Positions 14,451 through 24,149 are shown, counted from the first letter of the stretch. The stretch: DNA of 64,000 nucleotides from an uncultured Eubacteriales bacterium (GCA_934541115.1 CAKTDF010000009.1:1-64000); one strand, 5' to 3'. Numbers and translations: made by a program. Notes: generated from the letters alone by a model not told the origin.

Positions 14451-17400
14451 TTATTCAGCGTCGGGAGCGTAGAGAGCCTCAAGTCTCTTGAGGTGATTAT
14501 ATCTTTCAACCGACTTTTCCTGTGCCTCTGCAAAGAGAGTCTTTGCTCTTTCGGGGAAGGTACGGGTAAGAGCTGAATAACGAGCCTCGTTGAGGAGGAA
14601 ATTCTGATATTCCTCGGTTACGCCGGGCTTGCTGTCGATGGTGAACGGGTTCTTGCCCTGTGCCTTGAGAGCCGGGTTGTAACGGAACATGTTCCAGTAA
14701 CCGCATTCAACAGCCTTCTTCATCTCGTTCTGGCAGTTCTGCATGCCGCCCTTGATGGAGTGCATTTCGCACGGTGCATAAGCGATAACGATTGACGGAC
14801 CGTGGTATGCTTCAGCCTCGGTGAGAGCCTTGATGGTCTGGTTCATGTTTGCGCCCATAGCGATCTGAGCAACATAAACGTAGCCGTAGCTCATTGCGAT
14901 TTCTGCAAGGCTCTTCTTGGCAATGCTCTTGCCGGCAGCTGCAAACTGTGCAACCTGACCGATCTGAGATGCCTTTGAAGCCTGACCGCCGGTGTTGGAG
15001 TAAACTTCGGTGTCAAATACCATGATGTTTACATCTTCGCCGGAGGCGAGAACGTGGTCAACGCCGCCAAAGCCGATGTCATATGCCCAGCCGTCGCCGC
15101 CGAAGATCCATACGGACTTCTTTGAAAGGTATTCTTTTTCTCTGAGGATTGAAGCGCAGTGCTCGCAGTCGCCTGCAACCTTTTCAAGCTCTGCAACAAG
15201 TGCGTCAGTTGCTGCGGAGTTCTTTTCGCCGTCGTTTGCGGTGTCAAGATATTCCTTGGCAGCTGCCTTGAGTGATTCGGGAGCCTGCTCGGCGGTGAGG
15301 ATTCCCTCAACCTTTGCGATGAGAGCGTTGCGGATTGCGTTCTGACCGAGGAGCATACCGAAGCCGTGCTCTGCGTTGTCTTCAAACAGGGAGTTAGCCC
15401 ATGCGGGACCGTGACCCTTGCTGTTGACGGTATAGGGTGAAGTTGCTGCCGGGCCGCCCCAGATTGAGGAGCATCCGGTTGCGTTGGAGATATACATTCT
15501 GTCGCCGAAGAGCTGAGTGATAAGACGTGCATATGAAGTTTCGGCGCAGCCTGCGCATGAGCCGGAGAACTCAAGCAGCGGAGTCTTGTACTGGCTGCCC
15601 ATAACGGTGTTGTCTGCAACGTCTTCCTTGACAGAAACGTTCTTGACCATATAATCGAATACCGGCTGAAGATCGTCCTGGCTTTCGCGGGAGACCATCT
15701 TGAGGGAGTGCGTCTTGCAGACGCCTATGCATACGCCGCAGCCCATGCAGTCAAGCGGAGAAACGGCGAGGGTATACTTATAAACGCCCTTGCCTTTGCC
15801 GACTTTTTTGTCAACAAGAACAGCGTTTTCAGGTGCGTTTGCAGCCTCTTCTTCTGTCAGGCAGAACGGTCTGATCGTTGCGTGCGGGCAGACATAGGAG
15901 CACTGGTTGCACTGTGCGCAGGTCGTTGCGTCCCATGCCGGAACCATAACTGCAACGCCGCGCTTTTCATAAGCGGAGGCACCCTGTTCAAAGGTACCGT
16001 CAGCGTGGTTTTCAAAAGCGGAAACGGGGAGTGAATCGCCGTCCATGCGGCCAACGGGCTTCATGATGTCGTCAACCATCTTGACGAGCTTTGCTGCGCC
16101 CTCGCTCTTTGCCTCTGCTGCTGCATCGGCAGCGTCAGCCCACTCAGCGGGAACGTTGATCTTGACATAAGCTGTGGCACCGGCGTCGATTGCCTTTTCG
16201 TTCATTTCAACGATTTCTTTACCCTTCTTCATGAACTTCTGGGCTTTCTCTTTCATGTATCCGATTGCTTCCTCTTCCGGAAGAACCTTTGAAAGTGAGA
16301 AGAAAGCGGACTGAAGAACAGTGTTGGTGCGCTTGCCGAGACCGATCTTTGCGGCGAGGTCAATTGCGTTGACGGTGTAAAGCTGAATGTTGTTCTTTGC
16401 AATGTATCTCTTTGCGTCTGCGTGGAGCTTTTCTGAAAGTTCGGCTTCGTCCCACTGGCAGTTGATGAGGAATACGCCGCCTGGCTTTACATCGTTGACC
16501 ATCTTGTAGCCTTTTTCAATATATGACGGGTTATGGCAGGCAACAAAGTCAGCCTTGTTGATATAATACGGTGATTTGATGGGCTTGTCGCCGAAACGGA
16601 GGTGAGAAATGGTTACACCGCCGGTTTTCTTTGAGTCATACTGGAAGTATGCCTGAACAAACTTGTCGGTATGGTCGCCGATGATTTTGATTGAGTCCTT
16701 GTTTGCGCCAACGGTTCCGTCGCCGCCGAGACCCCAGAACTTGCACTCGATCGTGCCCTCTGCTGCGGTGCTCGGAGCCTCTTTTTCTTCAAGTGAAAGA
16801 TAGGTAACGTCGTCGTTGATGCCGATGGTGAAGTGACGCTTCATGTCGTCCTTTGCAAGTTCGTCATAAACAGCAAATACGCTTGCCGGCGGAGTATCCT
16901 TTGAGCCGAGACCGTATCTGCCGCCGATAACTTCAATGCCCGTTCTGCCAACCTCGTTGAGAGCGGCAACAACGTCAAGGAAGAGCGGCTCGCCGAGAGC
17001 GCCCGGCTCCTTGGTTCTGTCAAGGACGGCAATTTTCTTTGCAGTTGCCGGAATAGCGTCTGCAAGGTGCTTTGCGGAGAACGGTCTGTAAAGACGAACC
17101 TTAACAAGACCTACCTTTTCGCCCTTTGCGGTGAGGTAATCAATAACTTCTTCGGCAACGTCGCAGATTGAGCCCATTGCAACAATGACTCTTTCAGCGT
17201 CGGGAGCGCCGTAGTAGTTGAAGAGGTGATAGTTTGTGCCGAGCTTTTCGTTGACCTTGCCCATGTAGTCTTCAACGATTGAGGGAACTGCATCGTAATA
17301 CTTGTTGCAGGCTTCTCTGTGCTGGAAGAAGATGTCTCCGTTTTCATGGGAGCCGCGCATTACGGGACGCTCGGGGTTGAGAGCGCGCTTGCGGAACGCT

Positions 17401-18002
17401 TCAACAGCGTCCATGTCGCACATTTCTTTAAGATCTTCATAGTCCCAGATCTTGATCTTCTGAATTTCGTGAGAGGTGCGGAATCCGTCAAAGAAGTTGA
17501 TGAACGGAACTCTGCCCTTGATTGCTGCAAGGTGAGCAACTGCGCCGAGGTCCATGACCTCCTGCGGATTGGTTTCTGCGAGCATTGCAAAACCGGTCTG
17601 GCGGCAGGCGTAAACGTCTGAATGGTCGCCAAAGATGTTAAGAGCGTGAGAAGCAACGCAACGAGCCGAAACGTGGAAAACTGAGGGGAGAAGTTCACCG
17701 GCGATCTTATACATATTCGGGATCATGAGAAGAAGACCCTGAGAAGCGGTATAGGTCGTGGTGAGAGCACCTGCTGCGAGTGAACCGTGGACGGTACCTG
17801 CGGCGCCGGCCTCGGACTGCATTTCGGCAACCTTTACTGTGGTTCCGAAGATGTTTTTCATTCCCTGTGCCGACCACTGGTCAACATAGTCTGCCATGGG
17901 GCTTGACGGGGTGATCGGATAGATACCGGCAACCTCGGTGAACGCATAGGAAACATATGCGGCAGCATTGTTTCCGTCCATGGTCTTTGATTTTCTTGCC
18001 AT
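14451..18002 (-). CDS. nifJ: Pyruvate:ferredoxin (flavodoxin) oxidoreductase
   Basis: 1183 residues, the full length of homodimeric clostridial PFOR. It converts pyruvate plus CoA to acetyl-CoA and CO2 and passes two electrons to ferredoxin. Visible parts include the N-terminal catalytic domain (YPITPSSPMADYVDQWSAQG) and the CoA-binding and linker domains. A two-[4Fe-4S] ferredoxin domain follows near residues 695-765 (CAQCNQCSYVCPHA, CMGCGVCIGVC). The C-terminal TPP domain has SGSCAGCAETSYARL, GGDGWAYDIGFGG and the Mg/TPP loop EVYSNTGGQASKAS. ATG at 18002 follows AAGGAGG. Monocistronic. It is the entry point for reduced ferredoxin used by the hydrogenase and Nfn encoded nearby. Confidence 0.97.
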   Translation of the reverse strand: MARKSKTMDGNNAAAYVSYAFTEVAGIYPITPSSPMADYVDQWSAQGMKNIFGTTVKVAEMQSEAGAAGTVHGSLAAGALTTTYTASQGLLLMIPNMYKIAGELLPSVFHVSARCVASHALNIFGDHSDVYACRQTGFAMLAETNPQEVMDLGAVAHLAAIKGRVPFINFFDGFRTSHEIQKIKIWDYEDLKEMCDMDAVEAFRKRALNPERPVMRGSHENGDIFFQHREACNKYYDAVPSIVEDYMGKVNEKLGTNYHLFNYYGAPDAERVIVAMGSICDVAEEVIDYLTAKGEKVGLVKVRLYRPFSAKHLADAIPATAKKIAVLDRTKEPGALGEPLFLDVVAALNEVGRTGIEVIGGRYGLGSKDTPPASVFAVYDELAKDDMKRHFTIGINDDVTYLSLEEKEAPSTAAEGTIECKFWGLGGDGTVGANKDSIKIIGDHTDKFVQAYFQYDSKKTGGVTISHLRFGDKPIKSPYYINKADFVACHNPSYIEKGYKMVNDVKPGGVFLINCQWDEAELSEKLHADAKRYIAKNNIQLYTVNAIDLAAKIGLGKRTNTVLQSAFFSLSKVLPEEEAIGYMKEKAQKFMKKGKEIVEMNEKAIDAGATAYVKINVPAEWADAADAAAEAKSEGAAKLVKMVDDIMKPVGRMDGDSLPVSAFENHADGTFEQGASAYEKRGVAVMVPAWDATTCAQCNQCSYVCPHATIRPFCLTEEEAANAPENAVLVDKKVGKGKGVYKYTLAVSPLDCMGCGVCIGVCKTHSLKMVSRESQDDLQPVFDYMVKNVSVKEDVADNTVMGSQYKTPLLEFSGSCAGCAETSYARLITQLFGDRMYISNATGCSSIWGGPAATSPYTVNSKGHGPAWANSLFEDNAEHGFGMLLGQNAIRNALIAKVEGILTAEQAPESLKAAAKEYLDTANDGEKNSAATDALVAELEKVAGDCEHCASILREKEYLSKKSVWIFGGDGWAYDIGFGGVDHVLASGEDVNIMVFDTEVYSNTGGQASKASQIGQVAQFAAAGKSIAKKSLAEIAMSYGYVYVAQIAMGANMNQTIKALTEAEAYHGPSIVIAYAPCEMHSIKGGMQNCQNEMKKAVECGYWNMFRYNPALKAQGKNPFTIDSKPGVTEEYQNFLLNEARYSALTRTFPERAKTLFAEAQEKSVERYNHLKRLEALYAPDAE

Positions 18003-18074
18003 TGGCTTTGTCCTCCTTAATAATGGAAATTCCTTTTTCCGAACGGATAAAAGGGGATTCGACTCCTTTTAACC

Positions 18075-18154
18075 ATTATAAAAAATTGATATAAATCAAC
18101 ACCCAACATTTTAACACCAAACGCTATATAAGTAAATATACAAACAGTTAAAAT
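18075..18154 (-). promoter_or_regulatory. PFOR promoter region with FNR-like and Rex-like palindromes
   Basis: The -10 TATAAT lies at 18080-18075 (minus strand) with no good -35. TTGATATAAATCAA (18086-18099) is an exact match to the CRP/FNR-family half-site arrangement TTGAT-N4-ATCAA and occupies the -35/-10 spacer, a position that suits repression. Further up, TTAA-TATT-TTAAC (about 18137-18154) resembles the core of the clostridial Rex box. Both regulators are inferred, not shown. Confidence 0.5.
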
Positions 18155-18286
18155 ATTAAAATATTTCAAAAAAAATCTTGGTAAAAGTATTGAACATATT
18201 TCTGAAAACCGAAAAGTATCGGCATGAGTCACACGTCTGCACCGTTGAACCTATGCCGTTTGACTGCCTGCACAGTTATATAGTCA

Positions 18287-19078
18287 TTAGCCGCGTTCAA
18301 ACGGATAAACGAGCTTTACGCCGTAGCTTTCAAGTTTGTTCTTTGATTTTTCAAAGAGCTCTGCTTTTTTTGTATATGCGTCCGGCTCATGCGCGTCAAG
18401 ACCGATGACTGCTGCTGCGCCCATTTCGCCGGCAATTTTCCAGAATCCGGAGTTCGGATAGCCCTCCTTCATGCCGTCGTGCAGGCAGTGCTCAAGTCCG
18501 AGCAGATTATATTCAAGCGGAGTACCTGTTTCAATGGCTTTTTCAACTATCTGTTTTGAAATGTCGGCACAGTGCAAATCAAAGCTGCCGTAGGTACGCA
18601 TGAATATATCGGGGTGGGCAAGATAAAGAAAAAGTCCGCTGTCAAGTGCACGCAGAACGTGGTTTTTGTATGCCTCAAGCTGGGACGGCGTTTTGATTCT
18701 GCCGTTATATATTCCGTGTTCCTCATCTGGGGTGAAATGGTTGCCGAGCAGAAGATATTCAATGCCGAATTTTTCACATTCGGCGCAAAGCCACGGCAGA
18801 TATTCTTCAAAGTATTCGCATTCAAGACCGAGGCGGATTTTGATTTTGTCTTTATATTTTTCGCGCAGCTTCATAACCGAAAGCGCATAGTCCTCAAGCT
18901 CGTCCGCGCCCATTCTCATCGAGGATACATAACCGCTTTTGAACGGCCACGGAGAATGGTCTGAAAATCCTATCTCTTCAAATCCTGCGTCAATAGCCGC
19001 TCTGACGTAGTCCTCGTCCGTTCCGAAAGCGTGCATACACCTTGACGTATGGCTGTGAAAATTAAAATTCACGTTCAT
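18287..19078 (-). CDS. PHP-domain histidinol-phosphatase-type hydrolase
   Basis: About 263 residues of the PHP superfamily, HisJ-like. Metal-binding motifs in order are FHSHTSRC, FSDHSPWPF, ECEYFEEY, GNHF, YLAHPDIF and IGLDAHEPD, so the trinuclear phosphoesterase site looks complete. Proteins like this are annotated as histidinol-phosphatase, but no his genes are near and the true substrate may differ. An in-frame TTG at 19090 is longer by four residues; AAAGGA fits the ATG at 19078. Confidence 0.82.
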   Translation of the reverse strand: MNVNFNFHSHTSRCMHAFGTDEDYVRAAIDAGFEEIGFSDHSPWPFKSGYVSSMRMGADELEDYALSVMKLREKYKDKIKIRLGLECEYFEEYLPWLCAECEKFGIEYLLLGNHFTPDEEHGIYNGRIKTPSQLEAYKNHVLRALDSGLFLYLAHPDIFMRTYGSFDLHCADISKQIVEKAIETGTPLEYNLLGLEHCLHDGMKEGYPNSGFWKIAGEMGAAAVIGLDAHEPDAYTKKAELFEKSKNKLESYGVKLVYPFERG

Positions 19079-19155
19079 CAATCCTTTCAAAAAGTAATTT
19101 TACCACCGCCGCGCAATAAGCTCAATACCGCACGGCAGAAATCTTCAAAAAATGT

Positions 19156-19184
19156 TTGTAAAATTCGCTATAATGTGGTATTAT
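19156..19184 (+). promoter_or_regulatory. nagB promoter
   Basis: TTGTAA (19156-19161), 17-bp spacer, TATTAT (19179-19184). Confidence 0.65.
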
Positions 19185-19211
19185 GTCGAAAGAAAAAGGG
19201 AGTGGATACAA

Positions 19212-19934
19212 ATGGAAGTTGTTCTTCTTGAAAATGCAGTTGAAATTTCAAAGGCTGTTTCGTCAATAATTATTGAAACGGTTCAAAAAAAACCGGACGC
19301 CGTTCTCGGCTTTGCAACGGGCGCATCTCCGATTGAAACATATAAGCGCATGATAGAGGCTTATGAAAAGGGCGTCGTCAGCTTTAAGGACGTGACTACA
19401 TTCAACCTTGACGAGTATTGCGGATTGCCGCGCGAGGACGAAAACAGCTATTATCACTTCATGAAAGAAAACCTTTTTTCAAAAGCAGGCTTTGATTTTT
19501 CAAAGGTCAATTTTCTTTCCGGAGATCCTCAGGAGGGCGAAAGCTGCTGTGAGGAATACGGAAAAAAGATTGCCGCGGCCGGCGGAATAGACATTCAGCT
19601 GCTCGGCGTGGGAACCAACGGTCACATCGGTTTCAACGAACCGGCTGACAGCTTTACGGACGGACCGTTCAAGGTCAGGCTCACGGAAAGCACGATCAAC
19701 TCAAACAGCAAGTATTTTATCGACAGACCAATGCCGCGCTACGCGTTCACAATGGGCGTCGGCGACATAATGAGAGCAAAAAAGATCATTCTCATTGCAA
19801 CGGGCGAAAGCAAGGCGAAGGCCGTCTATTCAATGGTCAGAGGCGAGGTCACTCCCCACTGCCCTGCGAGCATTCTTCAAAATCACGCGGACGCGACCGT
19901 TTTCATTGACAAAGAGAGTGCAAAACTTTTATAA
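19212..19934 (+). CDS. nagB: Glucosamine-6-phosphate deaminase
   Basis: About 240 residues, the usual NagB length. It isomerises and deaminates glucosamine-6-phosphate to fructose-6-phosphate and ammonia. GFATGASPIETYKRM is the phosphate-binding loop, TTFNLDEYCGLP carries the catalytic Asp, and GVGTNGHIGFNEP carries the catalytic His region. An upstream in-frame start at 19152 overlaps the promoter; ATG 19212 follows GGGAGTGG. Together with the GH18 enzyme it hints at amino-sugar use, but nagA and transporters are not in the window. Confidence 0.95.
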   Translation: MEVVLLENAVEISKAVSSIIIETVQKKPDAVLGFATGASPIETYKRMIEAYEKGVVSFKDVTTFNLDEYCGLPREDENSYYHFMKENLFSKAGFDFSKVNFLSGDPQEGESCCEEYGKKIAAAGGIDIQLLGVGTNGHIGFNEPADSFTDGPFKVRLTESTINSNSKYFIDRPMPRYAFTMGVGDIMRAKKIILIATGESKAKAVYSMVRGEVTPHCPASILQNHADATVFIDKESAKLL

Positions 19935-19946
19935 GGAAGAGCATTT

Positions 19947-20822
19947 ATGGCAAAAAAAGTTTTTAAAACAAAGCCGCAGTTCACTCTGGCCGACGTCAAC
20001 GATGACCGCAGCGTGGAGCTTGCGTGGAAAGGCGTTGAAGAGGCGGAGGGCTATATAATTGAACGCTATGATAACCTCAAGGAAAAATTTGTTAAGCTCG
20101 CTTCTCTCCCTGCAACGGCAAAAAACTATTGCTCAAAAGATGAGCTGAGCGACGGGGTATATCAGTACAGAGTCTCTGCATTCAAGGCAGTACCGGGAAA
20201 AACAAAGCCGGCGTATTCGCGCAGCGTTTTGCGTGCAGTGAATATTTCTTCCGTGCCTGCGGTGAATGTTACCGGCGTTGAAAGCCCGTCGTTCGGAAAA
20301 GTTACAGTCTTTTGGAAAAGGGCGGAAAATGCAGAGGGATACGTTGTCAAACGCCGCATTGAGGGCATGGACGATGGTGTTATCCGCGGAGAAACGGACA
20401 GCGAAAGCAGCAGCTTTACCGATGATACCGCCGTCTCCGGTCAGATATACTATTATGACGTTCAGAGCTTTTCATTTGCAGAGGACGGCAGCCGCTTTTT
20501 CAGCAATACCGGAAAGGAAAAGTGCTTTGTCTGCATTGACAAGACGCAGATTTTTGAAGTGAAGCGCGGTCTTTCAAAAAAAGTTACCTTTTTCTATCGA
20601 ATGACTGCCGGCGTTGATTGCTACATTCTTTTTAAAGGTACTTCCGAAAACGGAGAGTTCAAAGAAGTTGCGAGAACAAACGACGGAGTTACTTTGAGCC
20701 TTTCAGACAAAGGTGAGCCGGGCGAAAGAGAGGCGTGGTATCTTATCCGTTGCTGCAAAAAGGTCGGCGGAAAGGAAGTCCTCGGCGAGAAAACGGAAAG
20801 TATTCGGGTAAAATACAGATAA
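19947..20822 (+). CDS. Fibronectin type III-like repeat protein, cytoplasmic
   Basis: 291 residues with three Fn3-like beta-sandwich segments (about 15-95, 105-190, 200-290), recognisable by WKGVEEAEGYIIERYD, WKRAENAEGYVVKRR and YRMTAGVDCYILFKG. No signal peptide, membrane helix or enzymatic domain is visible, which is odd because Fn3 domains in bacteria are usually exported. It follows nagB by 12 bp with AAGGAAGAG as RBS, so it is probably co-transcribed. Function unknown. Confidence 0.7.
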   Translation: MAKKVFKTKPQFTLADVNDDRSVELAWKGVEEAEGYIIERYDNLKEKFVKLASLPATAKNYCSKDELSDGVYQYRVSAFKAVPGKTKPAYSRSVLRAVNISSVPAVNVTGVESPSFGKVTVFWKRAENAEGYVVKRRIEGMDDGVIRGETDSESSSFTDDTAVSGQIYYYDVQSFSFAEDGSRFFSNTGKEKCFVCIDKTQIFEVKRGLSKKVTFFYRMTAGVDCYILFKGTSENGEFKEVARTNDGVTLSLSDKGEPGEREAWYLIRCCKKVGGKEVLGEKTESIRVKYR

Positions 20823-20858
20823 ATTCTTTAATTGCGGAAAAAAGTGGCCGAAACTGTC

Positions 20859-20887
20859 TTGACTTCAAAGACTGCCTCGGTTATAAT
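20859..20887 (+). promoter_or_regulatory. Promoter of small exported protein gene
   Basis: TTGACT (20859-20864), 17-bp spacer, TATAAT (20882-20887). Confidence 0.85.
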
Positions 20888-20925
20888 TAAAAAGGAATCC
20901 ATATTTTTCAGTTAGGAGGATCAAT

Positions 20926-21210
20926 ATGAACAAAACACTTAAAAAGCTCATTGCGTTCATGCTCGTTCTTGTCATGGCGCTCCCGGCTTTCTCAGCTGCT
21001 TTTTCTGTTTTTGCAGAGGAGGCACCTGCCGCAACGACTGTCGTTGCCGATGATGAGGAAGACGAGCACGTAAAAACCACATTCTTTGAAATGTTCATTG
21101 ACTTTTTCAAGAGCGTTTGGGAATATCTCAAGTACATTTTCTATGAGGTATTTCTCGGAAAGCCTGCACCGAAGCCCCCCGAAGCTCCCACAAAGTATTT
21201 TAACGCTTAA
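20926..21210 (+). CDS. Small exported protein with amphipathic tail, unknown
   Basis: 94 residues. A signal peptide (MNKTLKKLIAFMLVLVMALPAFSAAFSVFA, cleavage probably after SVFA near residue 30) is followed by an acidic stretch (DDEEDEH). Then comes an aromatic-rich amphipathic helix (FFEMFIDFFKSVWEYLKYIFYEVF) and a Pro-rich end. The Phe-rich helix resembles the C-terminal tail of the lectin/peptidase protein at 25864, which may mean both associate with the membrane the same way. Strong promoter, RBS (AGGAGG) and terminator. Confidence 0.7.
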   Translation: MNKTLKKLIAFMLVLVMALPAFSAAFSVFAEEAPAATTVVADDEEDEHVKTTFFEMFIDFFKSVWEYLKYIFYEVFLGKPAPKPPEAPTKYFNA

Positions 21211-21261
21211 CGGTGAAAGGTTCGGCACTTCAAAGCTGACCGAATTTTAAAGCGAACGATG

Positions 21262-21313
21262 AAAGCTATAATTCATGCGCACCGATGGGTGCCGTGAATT
21301 ATAGCTTTTTTGG
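21262..21313 (+). terminator. Terminator after small exported protein gene
   Basis: 14-bp stem (21262-21275 with 21295-21308) then a run of T. Confidence 0.88.
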
Positions 21314-21387
21314 TTGGTTTTTCATACACCCGTTTTTACTCGTCCCGTCATAATTTTTCGTGCGTTTTCCGTGAGTGACATAGGTGC

Positions 21388-21420
21388 AAATGAGCCGGAC
21401 AAGTTTTGTCCGGCTCATTT
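21388..21420. terminator. Bidirectional terminator between convergent genes
   Basis: Perfect 15-bp stem AAATGAGCCGGACAA / TTGTCCGGCTCATTT with a three-base loop; A and T flanks suit either strand. It would serve the P-type ATPase gene. Confidence 0.85.
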
Positions 21421-21451
21421 CATATGATAACAGCAAGGGCTGTTTGAGGTT

Positions 21452-23890
21452 TTATCTGCTGTTTCTTATATCCTCAAATTTGTCTTTAACCTTTGTCATA
21501 AATTGGGGCGTTGCTTTTTTGTGTGGCGTGCGGTGCTTTTCGGCGAAGTCTGCAATTACTTCTGTTAAAAACGAAAGGTAGCGGTACAGCGACTCGGATG
21601 CAAAGCCGAAAACGATCATGAGCAAAACGCAGATCGCCGACATTGACGTGATTTGGAACAGCTGTCGCAAAAAGATTCCGCAAAATGCGAGTCCCGCAAT
21701 GTTGATGAACAGAATGCCGTATTTCAGTTTGTTGAACGGCTGGCTGATTTTTATGAGTATCATAAAGCCCACAACGCACAGCAGCATGGTTGCCGCCGTG
21801 GCAATGTCATCTTTCGGCAGAGAAAAGACGTCTCCGCAGACAACAAGCGCACCGACCGCAAGCATATCGGTGAATCCGGCAGGGAACGCTTTGAGCAAAA
21901 CCGTTCTCATGAAGTTGCCGCGTATTCTCTCCTTGTTGGGTTCAAGCGCAAGCAAAAAGCCCGGCAGACCGATCGTGAAAGCACCGATGAGAGAAATCTG
22001 AGTAGGCTCAAGCGGATATGTGATGAAGGAGACCATTGAGAACACCGCCATGAGCAGAGAAAAGATGTTCTTGACAAGAAAGAGGCTTGCTGAGCGCTGA
22101 ATGTTATTGACAACGCAGCGTCCTTCGCATACCACGCTCGGCATACGCGCAAAATCGGAGTCAAGCAGAACGACCTGAGCAACCTGCGAGGCAGCCTCAC
22201 TGCCCGACGCCATTGCAACGGAGCAGTCCGCGTCTTTCATGGCAAGGATATCATTAACGCCGTCGCCGGTCATTGCAACGGTATGACCGTTCTTTTGCAG
22301 AGCGTGCACAAATTGCTGTTTCTGCTTTGGCGTAACTCTGCCGAAAACGGTGTACTTTTGAACGGCGTCTTCAATCTTTTCATCGCTGTCAAGCGTTGAA
22401 GCGTCAACATAGCTTTCCGCGTTTTCAATTCCTGCTTCCTTTGCGATTTTTGAAACAGTTTCGGGATTATCGCCGGAGATGACCTTGAGTGCAACGTCCT
22501 GCTCTTTGAAGTATTGAAACGTTTCTTTTGCGTTTTCTCTGATGGGATTTGCAAGTATGACCCACGCGAGCGGCTCTGCGTCTTCGGTCAGACCGTTTTT
22601 GACGCTCGTGCCGCCGTATGAGGCAAAGAGCAGAACGCGAAAACCTTTTTCCGTATATGAGGCAATTTCGTTTTCATAAAGCGCAAAGCTGCTTTTGAGA
22701 ATGAACTCCGGTGCACCGAGCAGATATGTTCCGTCGGTGAAAGTGACTGCACCGTATTTGACCGAGGAGGAAAACGGCATGACCTCAAGGGCAGTTCTGT
22801 TCTGCGGTGTGTTATGATTTTCTTTTATATATTCGTTCAGTGCTTTCGCCGTTGCGTTGTTGTCTGTTGAGGCAAAAACATATGACGCAAGCAGCGACAT
22901 GGCGTCGGCGGTGACGTTTTCTCTGACTTTGATTTCGGTGACGCGCATATCCGGCTCGGTGATGGTTCCGGTTTTATCCACGCAAAGAACGTCAACGCGT
23001 GCAAGCGTTTCAATACTCTTCATGTCATGCAGAAGAACACGGCGTTTTGCAAGGCGAATCGTGCTCAGTGCAAGGGCGATAGTTGTCAGAAGATACAGTC
23101 CCTCCGGAATCATGCCGAGAACAGCCGCAACCGTTGAAGTAACGCTTTTTTGAACGCTTTGGGCATTGAGAAAATAGCTTTGGCAGAAAAGAACTATACC
23201 TATGGGTATAATGATTATTCCGACCCACTTGATTATTCTGTTAATTGAGCGTATCATCTCTGATTGCTCACCGCTTGAAAGTACCTTTGCTTCGCCTGTG
23301 AGCTTTGAAATATACGACTCGTTGCCGACCTTTTCAAGCTTTGCGGTGCATTTTCCGGAAACAACAAAGCTGCCGGAAAGCAGTGAATCTCCCTCATTCT
23401 TGGTGATTTCGTCCGATTCACCTGTCAAAAGAGATTCGTTGACCTGAATGCTGCCGGAAACAACCGACGCGTCGGCGCATATTTGGTCGCCGGAGGCGAG
23501 CAGAATCACATCGTCTTTGACAAGCTCATCGGCAGGCAGCCGGGCTTGCTTTCCGTCTCTGAAAGCTATGCAGTGAGGCGCATTGAGCAGGCTCATTTTG
23601 TCAAGCGTTTTTTTTGCTTTCAGCTCCTGAATGATTCCGATGAGGGTGTTGCCTATGATAACCGGCAGAAACGAGAGGTTTTTATATGAGCCGACAACGC
23701 ACAGGAGCACGGAGATGATGAGAAAAATAAGATTGAAATAGGTGAAAAGATTTGAAAAAACGATTTCTTTAACCGTTTTTCCGGTTGAAATGTCTGTCTT
23801 GTTGCCAAGACCCTGCGCAGCTCTCTGCGCCGCCTCTTCGCTCGTCAGACCGACGATGGGAGGGGCTGAAACAAGATTTTTTTCTTCCAT
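21452..23890 (-). CDS. P-type cation-transporting ATPase (CtpE-like)
   Basis: 812 residues, a P2-type ATPase with about ten membrane helices. The phosphorylation motif DKTGT (VLCVDKTGTITEPD) sits near residue 303, the actuator motif is LLTGESD, and the hinge motif is TGDGVNDILAMKDADC. The sequence after the hinge (LLDSDFARMPSVVCEGRCVVNNIQRSA, in two parts) follows the CtpE/Ca2+-ATPase-like subgroup that lacks heavy-metal-binding CxxC domains. It pumps a cation, perhaps Ca2+ or Mg2+, at ATP expense; the ion cannot be set from sequence. Promoter at 23978-23950. Confidence 0.9.
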   Translation of the reverse strand: MEEKNLVSAPPIVGLTSEEAAQRAAQGLGNKTDISTGKTVKEIVFSNLFTYFNLIFLIISVLLCVVGSYKNLSFLPVIIGNTLIGIIQELKAKKTLDKMSLLNAPHCIAFRDGKQARLPADELVKDDVILLASGDQICADASVVSGSIQVNESLLTGESDEITKNEGDSLLSGSFVVSGKCTAKLEKVGNESYISKLTGEAKVLSSGEQSEMIRSINRIIKWVGIIIIPIGIVLFCQSYFLNAQSVQKSVTSTVAAVLGMIPEGLYLLTTIALALSTIRLAKRRVLLHDMKSIETLARVDVLCVDKTGTITEPDMRVTEIKVRENVTADAMSLLASYVFASTDNNATAKALNEYIKENHNTPQNRTALEVMPFSSSVKYGAVTFTDGTYLLGAPEFILKSSFALYENEIASYTEKGFRVLLFASYGGTSVKNGLTEDAEPLAWVILANPIRENAKETFQYFKEQDVALKVISGDNPETVSKIAKEAGIENAESYVDASTLDSDEKIEDAVQKYTVFGRVTPKQKQQFVHALQKNGHTVAMTGDGVNDILAMKDADCSVAMASGSEAASQVAQVVLLDSDFARMPSVVCEGRCVVNNIQRSASLFLVKNIFSLLMAVFSMVSFITYPLEPTQISLIGAFTIGLPGFLLALEPNKERIRGNFMRTVLLKAFPAGFTDMLAVGALVVCGDVFSLPKDDIATAATMLLCVVGFMILIKISQPFNKLKYGILFINIAGLAFCGIFLRQLFQITSMSAICVLLMIVFGFASESLYRYLSFLTEVIADFAEKHRTPHKKATPQFMTKVKDKFEDIRNSR

Positions 23891-23949
23891 ATTCGATTCT
23901 TTTCCTTATAAATTAAGTTTTATTGACAAAATATTGGTTTGTAGTAAAT

Positions 23950-23978
23950 ATTGTAATACATATCTTTCCTGCGGTCAA
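23950..23978 (-). promoter_or_regulatory. Promoter of P-type ATPase gene
   Basis: Minus strand TTGACC (23978-23973), 17-bp spacer, TACAAT (23955-23950). Confidence 0.75.
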
Positions 23979-24120
23979 GCAATCTTGAAAAACGAAAGAT
24001 TTTTTTAACAATATTGTAATATTGAGCTAATATATAAACGCCTTTTTCACATATTTTTCGCAAACAAATCGCCGGATGCGCAAAGAGCGGAGAAAAGGCG
24101 GAGCAATACAAAAAAATATG

Positions 24121-24149
24121 TTGACTTGGGCACACTTGGGTATTATAAT
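24121..24149 (+). promoter_or_regulatory. Promoter of the ThrE-type exporter genes
   Basis: TTGACT (24121-24126), 17-bp spacer, TATAAT (24144-24149). Confidence 0.85.
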
